A stretch of 64,000 nucleotides of DNA from Acidimicrobiia bacterium (GTDB taxonomy: Bacteria > Actinomycetota > Acidimicrobiia > Spongiisociales > UBA5794), in assembly GCA_030065575.1 (NCBI GenBank), contig JASJDZ010000001.1, positions 124,001 to 188,000 of the forward strand. Direction: 5' to 3'. The notes beneath the pieces are model-generated. The model was not told the DNA's origin. It made no database searches and saw nothing but the letters and a program-made list of their open reading frames with translations. The translations under genes were made by a program, and so were the position numbers. Within the stretch, counting starts at the first letter, position 1. Each line of letters starts with the position of its first letter. Below, in pieces: positions 52,075 to 60,683 of this stretch.

Positions 52075-52406
52075 CGTTTTGGCGGACATCAAGCCCGGAT
52101 ATGGGCCTCAGATACGCCAAAACGAGTGAAGGGCGGCTCAGCTCCGTTTCGGCGGACATCAAGCCCGGATATGGGCCTCAGATACGCCAAAACCAGGAGG
52201 GACGGCACAGCTCATCGTTTTGGCGTGCGCAGCGCCAATATGTTGTCGCGCGGTCCGCAAGAACCAGGAGGGACGCCACAGCTGATCGTTTCGGCGGACA
52301 TCAAGCCCGGAAATGGGCCTCAGATACGCCGAAACGAGTGAAGGGCGGCTCAGCTCAGTTTCGGCGGACATCAAGCCCGGATATGGGCCTCAGATACGCC
52401 AAAACG
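52075..52406. repeat. 50-bp palindromic repeat array, five units with ~70-bp period (locus 3)
   Basis: Units at 52075-52124, 52145-52194, a decayed one near 52216-52265, 52287-52336 and 52357-52406. Arms are CGTTTTGGCG or CGTTTCGGCG with matching CGCCAAAACG or CGCCGAAACG. The 20-bp spacer AGTGAAGGGCGGCTCAGCTC is identical in the first and last gaps. The array fills the 366-bp gap between convergent genes and holds no gene. Confidence 0.95.
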
Positions 52407-52427
52407 AGTGATGAGCGTTTGTCGTAG

Positions 52428-52877
52428 CTAGGCGCGATGGGCCTGGAGTTCCCGCAACCAGGAGCGGAGGCCGTTGCCGGCTGCGTCGCCGACTGCACCC
52501 AGACGGCCATTGAGAAGGGGCTGGAAAAGGCGGGCAATCCCCGTGAGCGTGAGATCGGCCTGATAGGTGACCAGCGTCCCATCGCCGTCGGGTTCGAAAG
52601 ATATGACATCGATGGCGTGAACCACTCCACCCTTGCCCTCGAGCACGATCTTCTCGTCCTTGACGAGTTCGGTAACGGTGTAGGACATATCGAGTGAGCG
52701 ACCCCGGTAGGTGAGCTCCAGGTCGTAGACAGTGCCTACACCGACCTCGCCGGGCGTGCGCTTGACCGAGCGGACCACTCCCGGGTCCCACTGGTCGATG
52801 TTCTCGAAGTCCCCGGCGGCGGCGAAGGCCTCGGCGGGGCTCAATGATGTCTTGGCTGTTTCTAAGAGACGGGTCAC
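52428..52877 (-). CDS. SRPBCC-fold protein
   Basis: 149 aa. Begins TRLLETAKTSLSPAEAFAAAGDFENIDQWDPGV, then LTYRGRSLDMSYTVTELVKDEKIVLEGKGG and TYQADLTLTGIARLFQPLLNGRL, the SRPBCC lipid-binding pattern. GAGGGAAA lies upstream of the GTG. It is divergent from the amine-oxidase gene across 89 bp and probably belongs to the same stress regulon. Confidence 0.85.
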   Translation of the reverse strand: MTRLLETAKTSLSPAEAFAAAGDFENIDQWDPGVVRSVKRTPGEVGVGTVYDLELTYRGRSLDMSYTVTELVKDEKIVLEGKGGVVHAIDVISFEPDGDGTLVTYQADLTLTGIARLFQPLLNGRLGAVGDAAGNGLRSWLRELQAHRA

Positions 52878-52966
52878 TTTCCCTCCTTGATCTGCCCTCT
52901 GTTCGGAGCCGCGGCCTGATCCGTATGCGCTGCCGGCCCCGAAAAAGGGGAGAAAGCGAGGGAAAC

Positions 52967-54289
52967 ATGAAGATTGCAGTTGTCGGCTCCGGCATCACCG
53001 GTATCGGTGCTGCCTGGGCCCTATCCAAGAAGAACGAAGTAACGGTCTACGAATCCGAGGACCGTCCCGGCGGGCACGCCCGAACTATCGATATCAACAT
53101 GGGCGATTACGAGTTGCCCGTTGACACCGGCTTCATCGTCTACAACGAGCGCAACTACCCCAACCTGACCAACTTCTTCTCCTACCTTGGTGTACAGACC
53201 AAGGACAGCGACATGTCGTTCTCCGTTAGCGATCCGGGCGGCCTGGAGTACGCCGGAAGCGTCAACGGAGTCCTCGCCCGCAAGACCAACCTTCTCCGCC
53301 CGCAAATGTGGTCCATCCTGCGGGGGATAAACGAGTTCCGCAGCGAGCAGACGCGCCTGGCCGCGGGTCAGGTGCCCGATGGACTGTCCATCTCCGAGTA
53401 CCTCGTTCATCGGCAGTACCCACGAGCATTCGCCTCCCACTACCTTCTTCCCCTTGCGGCCGCAGTGTGGTCGGGAACGGGTGACGATGTTGCCAAGATG
53501 CCCGCCCGCACCTTCCTCAGCTTCCTCGCCAACCACGGCCTGTTGCGACTGACCGACCGGCCGCAATGGCGAACCGTCGAAGGCGGTAGCCGTCGCTACG
53601 TCAATGCCGCGTTGGCCGGTGTCGATGAACTGCTGCTGAGCCGACCGGTGCAATCGATTATGCGGAGCAATGAAAGCGTGGAGATCGTCGACGCCACCGG
53701 CCAGATCCGGAGCTTCGACCAGGTTGTGTTTGCGACCCACGCCGACACATCTCTGCGCATTCTCGGCAATGCGGCCACCCCGCAAGAGCGAGCGATCATC
53801 GGGTCGTTCCGATACTCCTCCAACCGTGCCGTGGTTCACAGCGACACACGGCTCATGCCGCGGCGCCGTCAGGCATGGTCGAGCTGGAATGCAATCGGTG
53901 CGGTCACCTCTGCAGCGACCAACCCGGTGACGGTCACCTACTGGATGAACCGTCTGCAATCACTTCCCGAAGACCGACAGGTCCTCGTCTCACTCAACCC
54001 CTCCATCGAGCCCGCGGCCGAGCACATCATCGACGACGTGATCTTCCAGCACCCGCAGTTCGATGCCCACTCGGAGCGAGGTCAGCGCGATCTCGGGCTG
54101 ATCCAGGGGGACAACCGCACCTGGTTTGCCGGCGCCTATTGCGGATACGGGTTCCATGAGGACGGGCTGCAGGCCGGGCTCACCGTGGCCGCACAACTCG
54201 GCGCCGAAGCACCGTGGGCAGCGAAGATCACGCCGATGAGCCCAGCGGCGAAGGTCGTCAAGCGGCGGCGGGAACTGGTTGCCGCATGA
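52967..54289 (+). CDS. FAD-dependent amine-oxidase-like oxidoreductase
   Basis: 440 aa from the ATG at 52967, with GAGGG upstream. FAD motif IAVVGSGITGIGAAWALSKKNEVTVYE, PGGHARTI, VDTGFIVYNERNYPNLTNFF, and a C-terminal FAD contact WFAGAYCGYGFHEDGLQAG. The same family sits with DUF1365 and a CFA-synthase homologue in light- or singlet-oxygen-induced clusters of proteobacteria. Start of an operon of three with 4-bp overlaps. Likely acts on fatty-acyl chains rather than amines. Confidence 0.92.
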   Translation: MKIAVVGSGITGIGAAWALSKKNEVTVYESEDRPGGHARTIDINMGDYELPVDTGFIVYNERNYPNLTNFFSYLGVQTKDSDMSFSVSDPGGLEYAGSVNGVLARKTNLLRPQMWSILRGINEFRSEQTRLAAGQVPDGLSISEYLVHRQYPRAFASHYLLPLAAAVWSGTGDDVAKMPARTFLSFLANHGLLRLTDRPQWRTVEGGSRRYVNAALAGVDELLLSRPVQSIMRSNESVEIVDATGQIRSFDQVVFATHADTSLRILGNAATPQERAIIGSFRYSSNRAVVHSDTRLMPRRRQAWSSWNAIGAVTSAATNPVTVTYWMNRLQSLPEDRQVLVSLNPSIEPAAEHIIDDVIFQHPQFDAHSERGQRDLGLIQGDNRTWFAGAYCGYGFHEDGLQAGLTVAAQLGAEAPWAAKITPMSPAAKVVKRRRELVAA

Positions 54290-55059
54290 ACAGCGCTCTG
54301 TTTGTGGGCAAGGTGAGCCACCGGCGCAAAGCCCCCATGCAGCATCGCCTCCGCTATCGGACCTACTCGTTGTTGGTGGATCTCGACGAGATCGACGGCC
54401 TCACGAAGCGGATCCGACTTCTATCACACAACCGATGGAATCTCTTCAGCATCCACGATGCAGACCACGGCGCCCGCGATGGAACGGCAATGCGCGAGTG
54501 GTTTGACGCCCAACTCCAACCCACCGGGATCGACCTCGCGGGAGGCCGGGTCGAAGTGCTCCTGTACCCGAGGATCCTCGGCTACACGTTCAACCCTCTC
54601 ACCGTCTGGTTCGGATACCGAGCCGATGGAACACTCGCGGCAGTTCTCTACGAGATTCACAACACCTTCGGCCACAGTCGCAGCCATCTGGTGCCCATCA
54701 ATGACGAAGCGCCGCACCGCCATGGCTTCGACAAAGACCTCCACGTATCTCCATTCTTCGATCGCCAGGGCAGTTACTCGTTCACCCTGCGTCCCCCCCG
54801 ATCCCGTTTCTCGATCTCGATCGACTACGCCACCGCCGAGGAGGACCTACTCACCGCAACCATGGTCGGTGGGAGAAGGGCACTCACCGATCGCAACCTT
54901 GCGGGCGTCTTCCTCACCCACCCATTGCTGACGCTGAAGATCATCGGTGGCATCCACTGGCAGGCGTTGCGCCTCCTGCTCAAAGGAGCCCGCTATCGCC
55001 CGGTCCCCGAACCGCCCGTCACGACAGTGTCGGTGGAGACTACTTTGGTACGGACATGA
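54286..55059 (+). CDS. DUF1365 protein
   Basis: 257 aa from the ATG overlapping the FAD gene's stop. Starts ALFVGKVSHRRKAPMQHRLRYRTYSLLVDLDE, with YPRILGYTFNPLTVWFGYR and NTFGHSRSHL, the DUF1365 signature. Function unknown; always genetically tied to the flanking families. Probable partner in lipid modification. Confidence 0.93.
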   Translation: MNSALFVGKVSHRRKAPMQHRLRYRTYSLLVDLDEIDGLTKRIRLLSHNRWNLFSIHDADHGARDGTAMREWFDAQLQPTGIDLAGGRVEVLLYPRILGYTFNPLTVWFGYRADGTLAAVLYEIHNTFGHSRSHLVPINDEAPHRHGFDKDLHVSPFFDRQGSYSFTLRPPRSRFSISIDYATAEEDLLTATMVGGRRALTDRNLAGVFLTHPLLTLKIIGGIHWQALRLLLKGARYRPVPEPPVTTVSVETTLVRT

Positions 55060-56246
55060 AACTGTTCGACACCATTGGCACCCTTCCCGGGCGACTGGTT
55101 TACGGAGCCCTGCTCCGATTGGCTCGTCACGGGACCTTCGAGTTGACCCTGAGCGGCGCAACGAAGCTGCGCCGCGTCGCTGGGGAGGGACCGCTTGTAT
55201 CCATCAGCATTCTTCAGCCCTGGCGCACCTTGCTCGACGTGATTCGCGGGGGCGGGGTTGGGTTTGCCGAGGCCCACATCGCCGGTCGCTGGGACACAAA
55301 GGACCTAGCCCTGACGCTCGAAGAGCTTGGACGCAACCTCGACGCCTACGCCCGCTTCCGTCCACCAGGCTCGTTCATGCGGATCGCCCGTCGCGGTTGG
55401 GCGCGACTCACCAGCTTCCGGCGATCGCAGATTCCCACGATCGGTGACCACTACAACCTCGGTAATGACTTCTATGCCGCTTGGCTGGACTCATCGATGA
55501 CATATTCATCGGCCATCTACGAGTCGGGCGTCGACGACCTGGCCGTCGCCCAGCAGGCCAAATACCGACGGCTGGCCGAACTGGCGGACATTCAGCCCGG
55601 CGACGACGTGCTGGAGATCGGTTGCGGCTGGGGCGGGTTCGCCGAGTATGCGGCAAGCGAGATCGGGGCAAGGGTCACCGGACTGACGCTGAGTACCGAG
55701 CAGGCGGCCTTCGCACGGGACCGCCTGCAACGTGCCGGTCTCGCTGATCAAACCGAAATCAAGATCCAGGATTTCCGAGATGAAACCGGCGAATACGACA
55801 AGATCGTCTCCATAGAGATGATCGAATCGATTCCCGCCGACCTATGGCCAGCGCTCTTCGATCAAATCCGGGACCGTCTTCGATCCGGCGGGCGGGTTGC
55901 GATGCAGGCAATCACAATCGACGACCGTCTATATGAGTCACTCCTGGAGCGCGACGACTACATCAGCAAGCACATCTTCCCCGGTGGGGCTCTTCCTTCA
56001 GTTCCGGCAGTGGAGCGGCTTTCCGAGGAGCGCGGGCTGCTCGTCAAATCGGTCACGGACTTCGGATCTTCGTACGCCCGTACCCTGCGCACCTGGCTCG
56101 AGAGCTTCGACGAAGTGTGGCCTCAACTAGAGAAGCAGGGGCTCGACGAGCGGTTCCGCCGTGCCTGGCGCTATTACCTGGCCTACTGCGAGGCAGGGTT
56201 CACCATCGGCAGGATCTCCGTCCACCAGTTCGAACTCGTCAAATAG
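55056..56246 (+). CDS. Cyclopropane-fatty-acyl-phospholipid synthase-like methyltransferase
   Basis: 396 aa. AdoMet and substrate motifs: IGDHYNLGNDFYAAWLDSSMTYSSAIY, VLEIGCGWGGFAEYAA, YDKIVSIEMIESI and YISKHIFPGGALPS. It adds a methylene or methyl group to unsaturated phospholipid acyl chains in the membrane. Overlaps DUF1365 by 4 bp and ends 8 bp into the 3' end of the convergent surface-protein gene. In Rhodobacter a similar enzyme belongs to the singlet-oxygen regulon and makes methylated or furan fatty acids. Confidence 0.93.
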   Translation: MKLFDTIGTLPGRLVYGALLRLARHGTFELTLSGATKLRRVAGEGPLVSISILQPWRTLLDVIRGGGVGFAEAHIAGRWDTKDLALTLEELGRNLDAYARFRPPGSFMRIARRGWARLTSFRRSQIPTIGDHYNLGNDFYAAWLDSSMTYSSAIYESGVDDLAVAQQAKYRRLAELADIQPGDDVLEIGCGWGGFAEYAASEIGARVTGLTLSTEQAAFARDRLQRAGLADQTEIKIQDFRDETGEYDKIVSIEMIESIPADLWPALFDQIRDRLRSGGRVAMQAITIDDRLYESLLERDDYISKHIFPGGALPSVPAVERLSEERGLLVKSVTDFGSSYARTLRTWLESFDEVWPQLEKQGLDERFRRAWRYYLAYCEAGFTIGRISVHQFELVK

Positions 56247-59200
56247 CCGGCCAGGCTGCTACCGCAATGTGACGTCCCCGAACGGTCGTTGCGACGAACT
56301 CGATCTGCTGTCCGGCCGAGGGCGGCCCATCGATCGCCGACGCGGCGACGAAGACCTCGGCTCCACCTTCAACGGCGATCAAGCGAACGAGCCCACGTTC
56401 GTGGTCGTACGACTCGACCAATCCCACCCCTTCGATCTTGCCGGTACCCGCACCGTATGGCGACACTCTCCCAAACGCCAGGGCGAGAGCCAACGCTGCC
56501 GTAAGCAGCATCACGGGGAATCGGTAGTGGGCGACCATTGTGAGCGGCCCGCCGATCACCGCAAAGGCACCGTTGCGCAGCGTCGTCAGCATCGAGTCAT
56601 CCTGGACCGATGGTGGAACCCAGGCTGGATCGGTGATGAAGAAGACCGACTGCTGCGGCTCATCCGCGTCGGGAAGCCCGACAGCGACGTCCGCGTTACC
56701 AACGGCCAACACGACGGTCGCCGTCGCCTGCTCACCAAGGGCATCAACGGCTGCGTAGGTGAACTTGTCCAAGCCCTCGAAGCCCGAATCTGATCGATAG
56801 GAGAACGAGCCATCCGCTTCGAGGGTCAGACTGCCGTGATCGGGGGCCGCGATGAGGACTGCCCGCAGCGGCTCATTGTCGCCATCGGCATCGTTGCCCA
56901 GCACCCCCGGAGCGCGGACCTCGAGAGTCTCTCCGGGTTTCACGTCGTACTCGTCGATCCCCGCAGTAGGAGCAACATTGCTCAGCCTGATCTCGATCGA
57001 AACCGTGCCGGTCGTGGACAGCTCGCCATCGGTAGCTGTGAACCGGAAACTGTCACGTCCCACTCCAGAAGCTGTGTAGCTCAGTTGTGGCCCAACGCCC
57101 TCCAGGGTCCCGTAGATGGGCGGATCGGTTATGGCGAATACCAGCTCGTCGCCGTCAGGATCCTCCACCGGGAGCTCGATCGAGGCCGGAACGTCCACCA
57201 GGACGACAACCGACAGCAGTTCTCCTTCGGGAGCACGGTTCGTGTTCGCCACGACCCACTCGAAACCTGTGGACACGCTCTGTTCCGGAACCCCGTCGTC
57301 GGTCACCGTGATTGTGGCCGCAAATGGCGACAGGGCCGCCGCCTCGTAGCTGATCTCTCCGCTGATGGCTCCGGTGGCCGGATCGATGGCGACGCCTGGA
57401 GGCAACCCGGTTGCCGAGAATCGCAGTGTGTTCTCCGAGTTGGGATCGCTGCCTGAGACGGCCAGAGAAACGGAATCACCTTCTGCGTCCTCCCGGTCAC
57501 CAATCGAAGCCAGCTCCGGCGGATAGTTGTACGGGGGAAGGGAAATCGCGACTAGTTGAGTCGCCGACAATCGAGGTGATCCATTGTCGGAAACGCCGAC
57601 GTTGATGCGATAAGTCGATTCATAGTCGGTCTCCACCGGCTGCCACGAGAACTCTCCGGTCTCGGCGTCAATGGACGCTCCCGGGGGGATGGGATCTATC
57701 CCGGCGGCAATCCAGTAGCTCAGCGTATCCCCGGGATCGGCGTCGTAGGCGTCAGCATCAAAGGTGACGATTCCGTCCTTGCCCAGCTGGGGATCCGCAA
57801 TCGGATCAAGCACCGGAGCCCGGTTGCCGGTGCCGATCTGCCAGTTGAAGGTTTCGATTCCGGTGGCCGGGGGCAGCCCGTCATCCCGCACAGTGACAAC
57901 TGCGGTTCCGGATGCCGGGGCCGCATCACTGGCGATCCGGCCGGCGATCTCCCCGCTCGTGCCGTCGATAGCCACTCCGGACGGCAGCCCGGAGGCACTG
58001 AAGGTCAGCCGGTTCGATGGCAAGTCCGGGTCGGACGCACCCACCGTGAAGCCGACACGGTCCCCGGGCCGCAGCGGCAGGTCGGGGATCGGAGTAACGA
58101 CCGGCGCTCGGTTCACCTCGCCGACGGTCACTGTGAAGGAAACCTCGTCAGATGCCGCAGGAGTTCCGGAATCCTCAACGCGCACTCGCACCTCGTGCTC
58201 GCCGGGACCGGCACTCTCGCCAGGAGTCCACCGCAACATCCCGGTCGCACTGATGGTCACTCCTGCGGGAGGGTCGACCAGACTGAAGTTGAGTGAGTCA
58301 TCGGGCAGATCGGGGTCGGAAGCTTCTATCAGAACTGCCAGCGGGGTGAGTTCGTCGATTGCCAGATCATCTATCGGTTGCAGTGATGGAGCTCGGTTGG
58401 CGTCGGCAACCGACCAGGTGAAGCTGGTGCTGGCAACCGCTCCGGCGCTATCGACTGCAGTGATCGTTGTAGAGAATGGCGAGCCCGCCGCAGCCTCGTA
58501 TGAGATCGTTCCCGAAATGAGTCCCGTCTCAGGGCTAATCGACACTCCCTGTGGCAGAGCAGTTGCGCTGAAGGTGATCCCGCCGCCGTCGGGATCGCTA
58601 GCACCGGCCGCAAAGCTGACCATGTCACCTTCACGATCATTGCGGGCCGGAAGTGGCGAGTCGAAGATCGGGGCGAGATTGCTCGAGACGAGTACGTCGA
58701 TGTCGTCGACATACAGCCGCCCGTCGAACATCCCGGTGCCGAAGAAGCCGATCCTCAGCTTCGATCCGGCCCAAGGTGATAGGTCGATGGAACGGGTTGT
58801 GAATTCGGAGTCCGAGTCGTCCATTTCGATGTCGGCTACCGAGGTCCATTTCCACCCGTCAACCGACACCGCCACGTAGGCGCGCACCGTCGAGCCGGTC
58901 GTGGGGACCTGTCGTCGACTCGAGAGACTGAGGGTCACGGAGCCGGCACCGGCGAGATCGGCCGTGCGAAACACTCCCTGCCCGGCCATGTTGCCCGGGC
59001 CGAGGCGCAGACAGTGAGAGTCGACACAGCCACTGCTGACAACCTGGATCGCACCGGATCCGGGGTCGGTAGCGAGCGGCACCTCGTGCCACTCGTCTAC
59101 CCACTCGAGCGAACCGTCGCTGCCGTCGTATCCAGAGCCGTTGAACTCATCGCGGTAGTTGCCCGCGTCACCGGCCCATACGGGCGAGATCACGGCCAGA

Positions 59201-59250
59201 AACATCACCACCGCACATGCGGTCAGGCCAACTCGACGCCGCGGATTCAT
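56239..59250 (-). CDS. Large Ig-repeat surface protein with cold-shock-like C-terminal domain
   Basis: 1003 aa. Signal peptide (ends VWAGD), an N-terminal jelly-roll-like region (30-200), then about seven Ig/cadherin-like repeats (GLISGTISYEAAAGSPFSTT and TGAISGEISYEAAALSPFAA are two of the He_PIG type) and a Big_9-like repeat (LEADGSFSYRSDSGFEGLDKF). A membrane helix (about 906-930, VMLLTAALALALAFG) precedes a 75-residue tail inside the cell: GVGLVESYDHERGLVRLIAV, EVFVAASAIDGPPSAGQQIE resembles a cold-shock domain. Its ATG overlaps the upstream kinase stop by 4 bp; they are one operon. Confidence 0.85.
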   Translation of the reverse strand: MNPRRRVGLTACAVVMFLAVISPVWAGDAGNYRDEFNGSGYDGSDGSLEWVDEWHEVPLATDPGSGAIQVVSSGCVDSHCLRLGPGNMAGQGVFRTADLAGAGSVTLSLSSRRQVPTTGSTVRAYVAVSVDGWKWTSVADIEMDDSDSEFTTRSIDLSPWAGSKLRIGFFGTGMFDGRLYVDDIDVLVSSNLAPIFDSPLPARNDREGDMVSFAAGASDPDGGGITFSATALPQGVSISPETGLISGTISYEAAAGSPFSTTITAVDSAGAVASTSFTWSVADANRAPSLQPIDDLAIDELTPLAVLIEASDPDLPDDSLNFSLVDPPAGVTISATGMLRWTPGESAGPGEHEVRVRVEDSGTPAASDEVSFTVTVGEVNRAPVVTPIPDLPLRPGDRVGFTVGASDPDLPSNRLTFSASGLPSGVAIDGTSGEIAGRIASDAAPASGTAVVTVRDDGLPPATGIETFNWQIGTGNRAPVLDPIADPQLGKDGIVTFDADAYDADPGDTLSYWIAAGIDPIPPGASIDAETGEFSWQPVETDYESTYRINVGVSDNGSPRLSATQLVAISLPPYNYPPELASIGDREDAEGDSVSLAVSGSDPNSENTLRFSATGLPPGVAIDPATGAISGEISYEAAALSPFAATITVTDDGVPEQSVSTGFEWVVANTNRAPEGELLSVVVLVDVPASIELPVEDPDGDELVFAITDPPIYGTLEGVGPQLSYTASGVGRDSFRFTATDGELSTTGTVSIEIRLSNVAPTAGIDEYDVKPGETLEVRAPGVLGNDADGDNEPLRAVLIAAPDHGSLTLEADGSFSYRSDSGFEGLDKFTYAAVDALGEQATATVVLAVGNADVAVGLPDADEPQQSVFFITDPAWVPPSVQDDSMLTTLRNGAFAVIGGPLTMVAHYRFPVMLLTAALALALAFGRVSPYGAGTGKIEGVGLVESYDHERGLVRLIAVEGGAEVFVAASAIDGPPSAGQQIEFVATTVRGRHIAVAAWPAI

Positions 59251-60587
59251 CAGCCTTCCGCCGCAACCATCGCGGCAGCCGTGGCGCCTTCGTCGACTTC
59301 GATTGCCGGCAACGAGAGCAGCAGCGTTGTCCTCCCGGCAAACCGCTCATACTCGAGCGAGCCACCCATTGCCGTTGCGAGCTTCCTCGAGACGCTCAGC
59401 CCCAATCCGGAGCTTCCCCCGAAGTCGGGCTCAGCGGAGAAACCATCTGCGACGTGGTCCGGCAGGCCCTGCCCGTTGTCCTCAACGGAGACCACGTAGC
59501 GACTCCCGGCACAGTCGCCGTAGATGCGAATGTCGGCTCCGCCGTGGGCAATGGCGTTGCTGATGAGGTTGCGCAGGATCTGCTCCAACAGGTCCGGGTC
59601 GGCACTCACCGAACCCTGACCGTATGTTCCGCCGATGTCATGTCCGGTGGCGGCATAGTCGGCAATCACTGCGTCGAGCATTCTGGCAACCGGCACGGCT
59701 ACCGGATGCATCACAACTCCCTGATCGCCGCCAACGGCCACTCGCAGGTCGGCGAGATGGGCAGCGAGCCGCTCTGCGCTGTAATGCAGTTCGGCGATCT
59801 TCGCCGCTTCGCTGGGATCTCGATTCTCTGCGCCGGTGAGCAGCTGTTGAGCGTTGGACTCGACCACGGCAACGGGCACCGATAGCTGTCGAATCGATTC
59901 CATCCATTGGCCAACCTGGCCAGACCCGGCTGCCGCCTCAGCGGCCACCCGCGTATCGAGGAGCTCCGACATCGCAGCAAGCTGCCGTTGCGCATAGACC
60001 CGGTAGATAACGATGGCTGCCAACGGAAGCATGAAGATGAAGATGAAGCCGGTGAGGCGCATTGCGAAGGCAAGCCCGCTTTCGGAATCGGCGACCGCTC
60101 CCGCATACTCATCACGCAAGTCGATCAGGTCCGAGCTCAGAACCTCCCCGGCAAGGACCAGGTCACCGGCGAAGCGAGTTGCTGCCGCGTTGAGATCACC
60201 GCCGGCGGTATCTGCAACCGTCTGCAGCGCTAGCTCCTGCCAGGTGTCGAAAGTCGCCGCCAGCGGCCCTGCCGCAGAGGTCGGAATCTCTTCGAACCGT
60301 TCGCCTGCAGCGACGATGGCCGACTCGGCGGCTTGCGTTGCGGCCTCGACCTCATCGGGGTCGGCCGTGCCCACCGCAGAAGCTTCGGCCACGGCAATGG
60401 CCTGCCCGATAGTCACCATGGCCAGGTCCTCAGCCGCAATCGCCAGATCCGTGGAGCGCAGCCCAGCGGCGTTGTCGCTTGCAGACGACGATGAGCTCAA
60501 CCCGGCCATGACGAACGCGCCCGTGAGGAGGGCTCCGATGATGCCGGCGACTATCCAGTCGCGGTAACGATTGTCGGTCAGAAACAT
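59250..60587 (-). CDS. Sensor histidine kinase-like protein lacking the phospho-acceptor His
   Basis: 445 aa. Helix at 11-30, an extracytoplasmic helical sensor (31-175), helix 176-196, then a dimerisation region and HATPase domain with LRNLISNAIAHGG, VEDNGQGLPD and GSSGLGLSVSRKLA. The segment aligning with S-H-E-L-R-T-P reads IRQLSVPVAVV, so the phosphorylated His is an Arg (Arg233). ATP motifs are intact. It may signal through another kinase or respond to the surface protein encoded next in the operon. Confidence 0.85.
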   Translation of the reverse strand: MFLTDNRYRDWIVAGIIGALLTGAFVMAGLSSSSSASDNAAGLRSTDLAIAAEDLAMVTIGQAIAVAEASAVGTADPDEVEAATQAAESAIVAAGERFEEIPTSAAGPLAATFDTWQELALQTVADTAGGDLNAAATRFAGDLVLAGEVLSSDLIDLRDEYAGAVADSESGLAFAMRLTGFIFIFMLPLAAIVIYRVYAQRQLAAMSELLDTRVAAEAAAGSGQVGQWMESIRQLSVPVAVVESNAQQLLTGAENRDPSEAAKIAELHYSAERLAAHLADLRVAVGGDQGVVMHPVAVPVARMLDAVIADYAATGHDIGGTYGQGSVSADPDLLEQILRNLISNAIAHGGADIRIYGDCAGSRYVVSVEDNGQGLPDHVADGFSAEPDFGGSSGLGLSVSRKLATAMGGSLEYERFAGRTTLLLSLPAIEVDEGATAAAMVAAEG

Positions 60588-60683
60588 GTAAATCCTTCTG
60601 ACTCTCTATCGGCATGGCACAGGGGCCGCTAAACCAACGCCTTTCAACGCGGGCCGGAAGGTCGATCCGGAAGTAGCTGCGGG

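Noticed and set aside
52917-52946. ECF-type promoter TGATCC upstream of the FAD gene
   Set aside because: TGATCC is present at 52917-52922 but the sequence 18 bp later (GAAAAA) is not a convincing -10, so no promoter is claimed.
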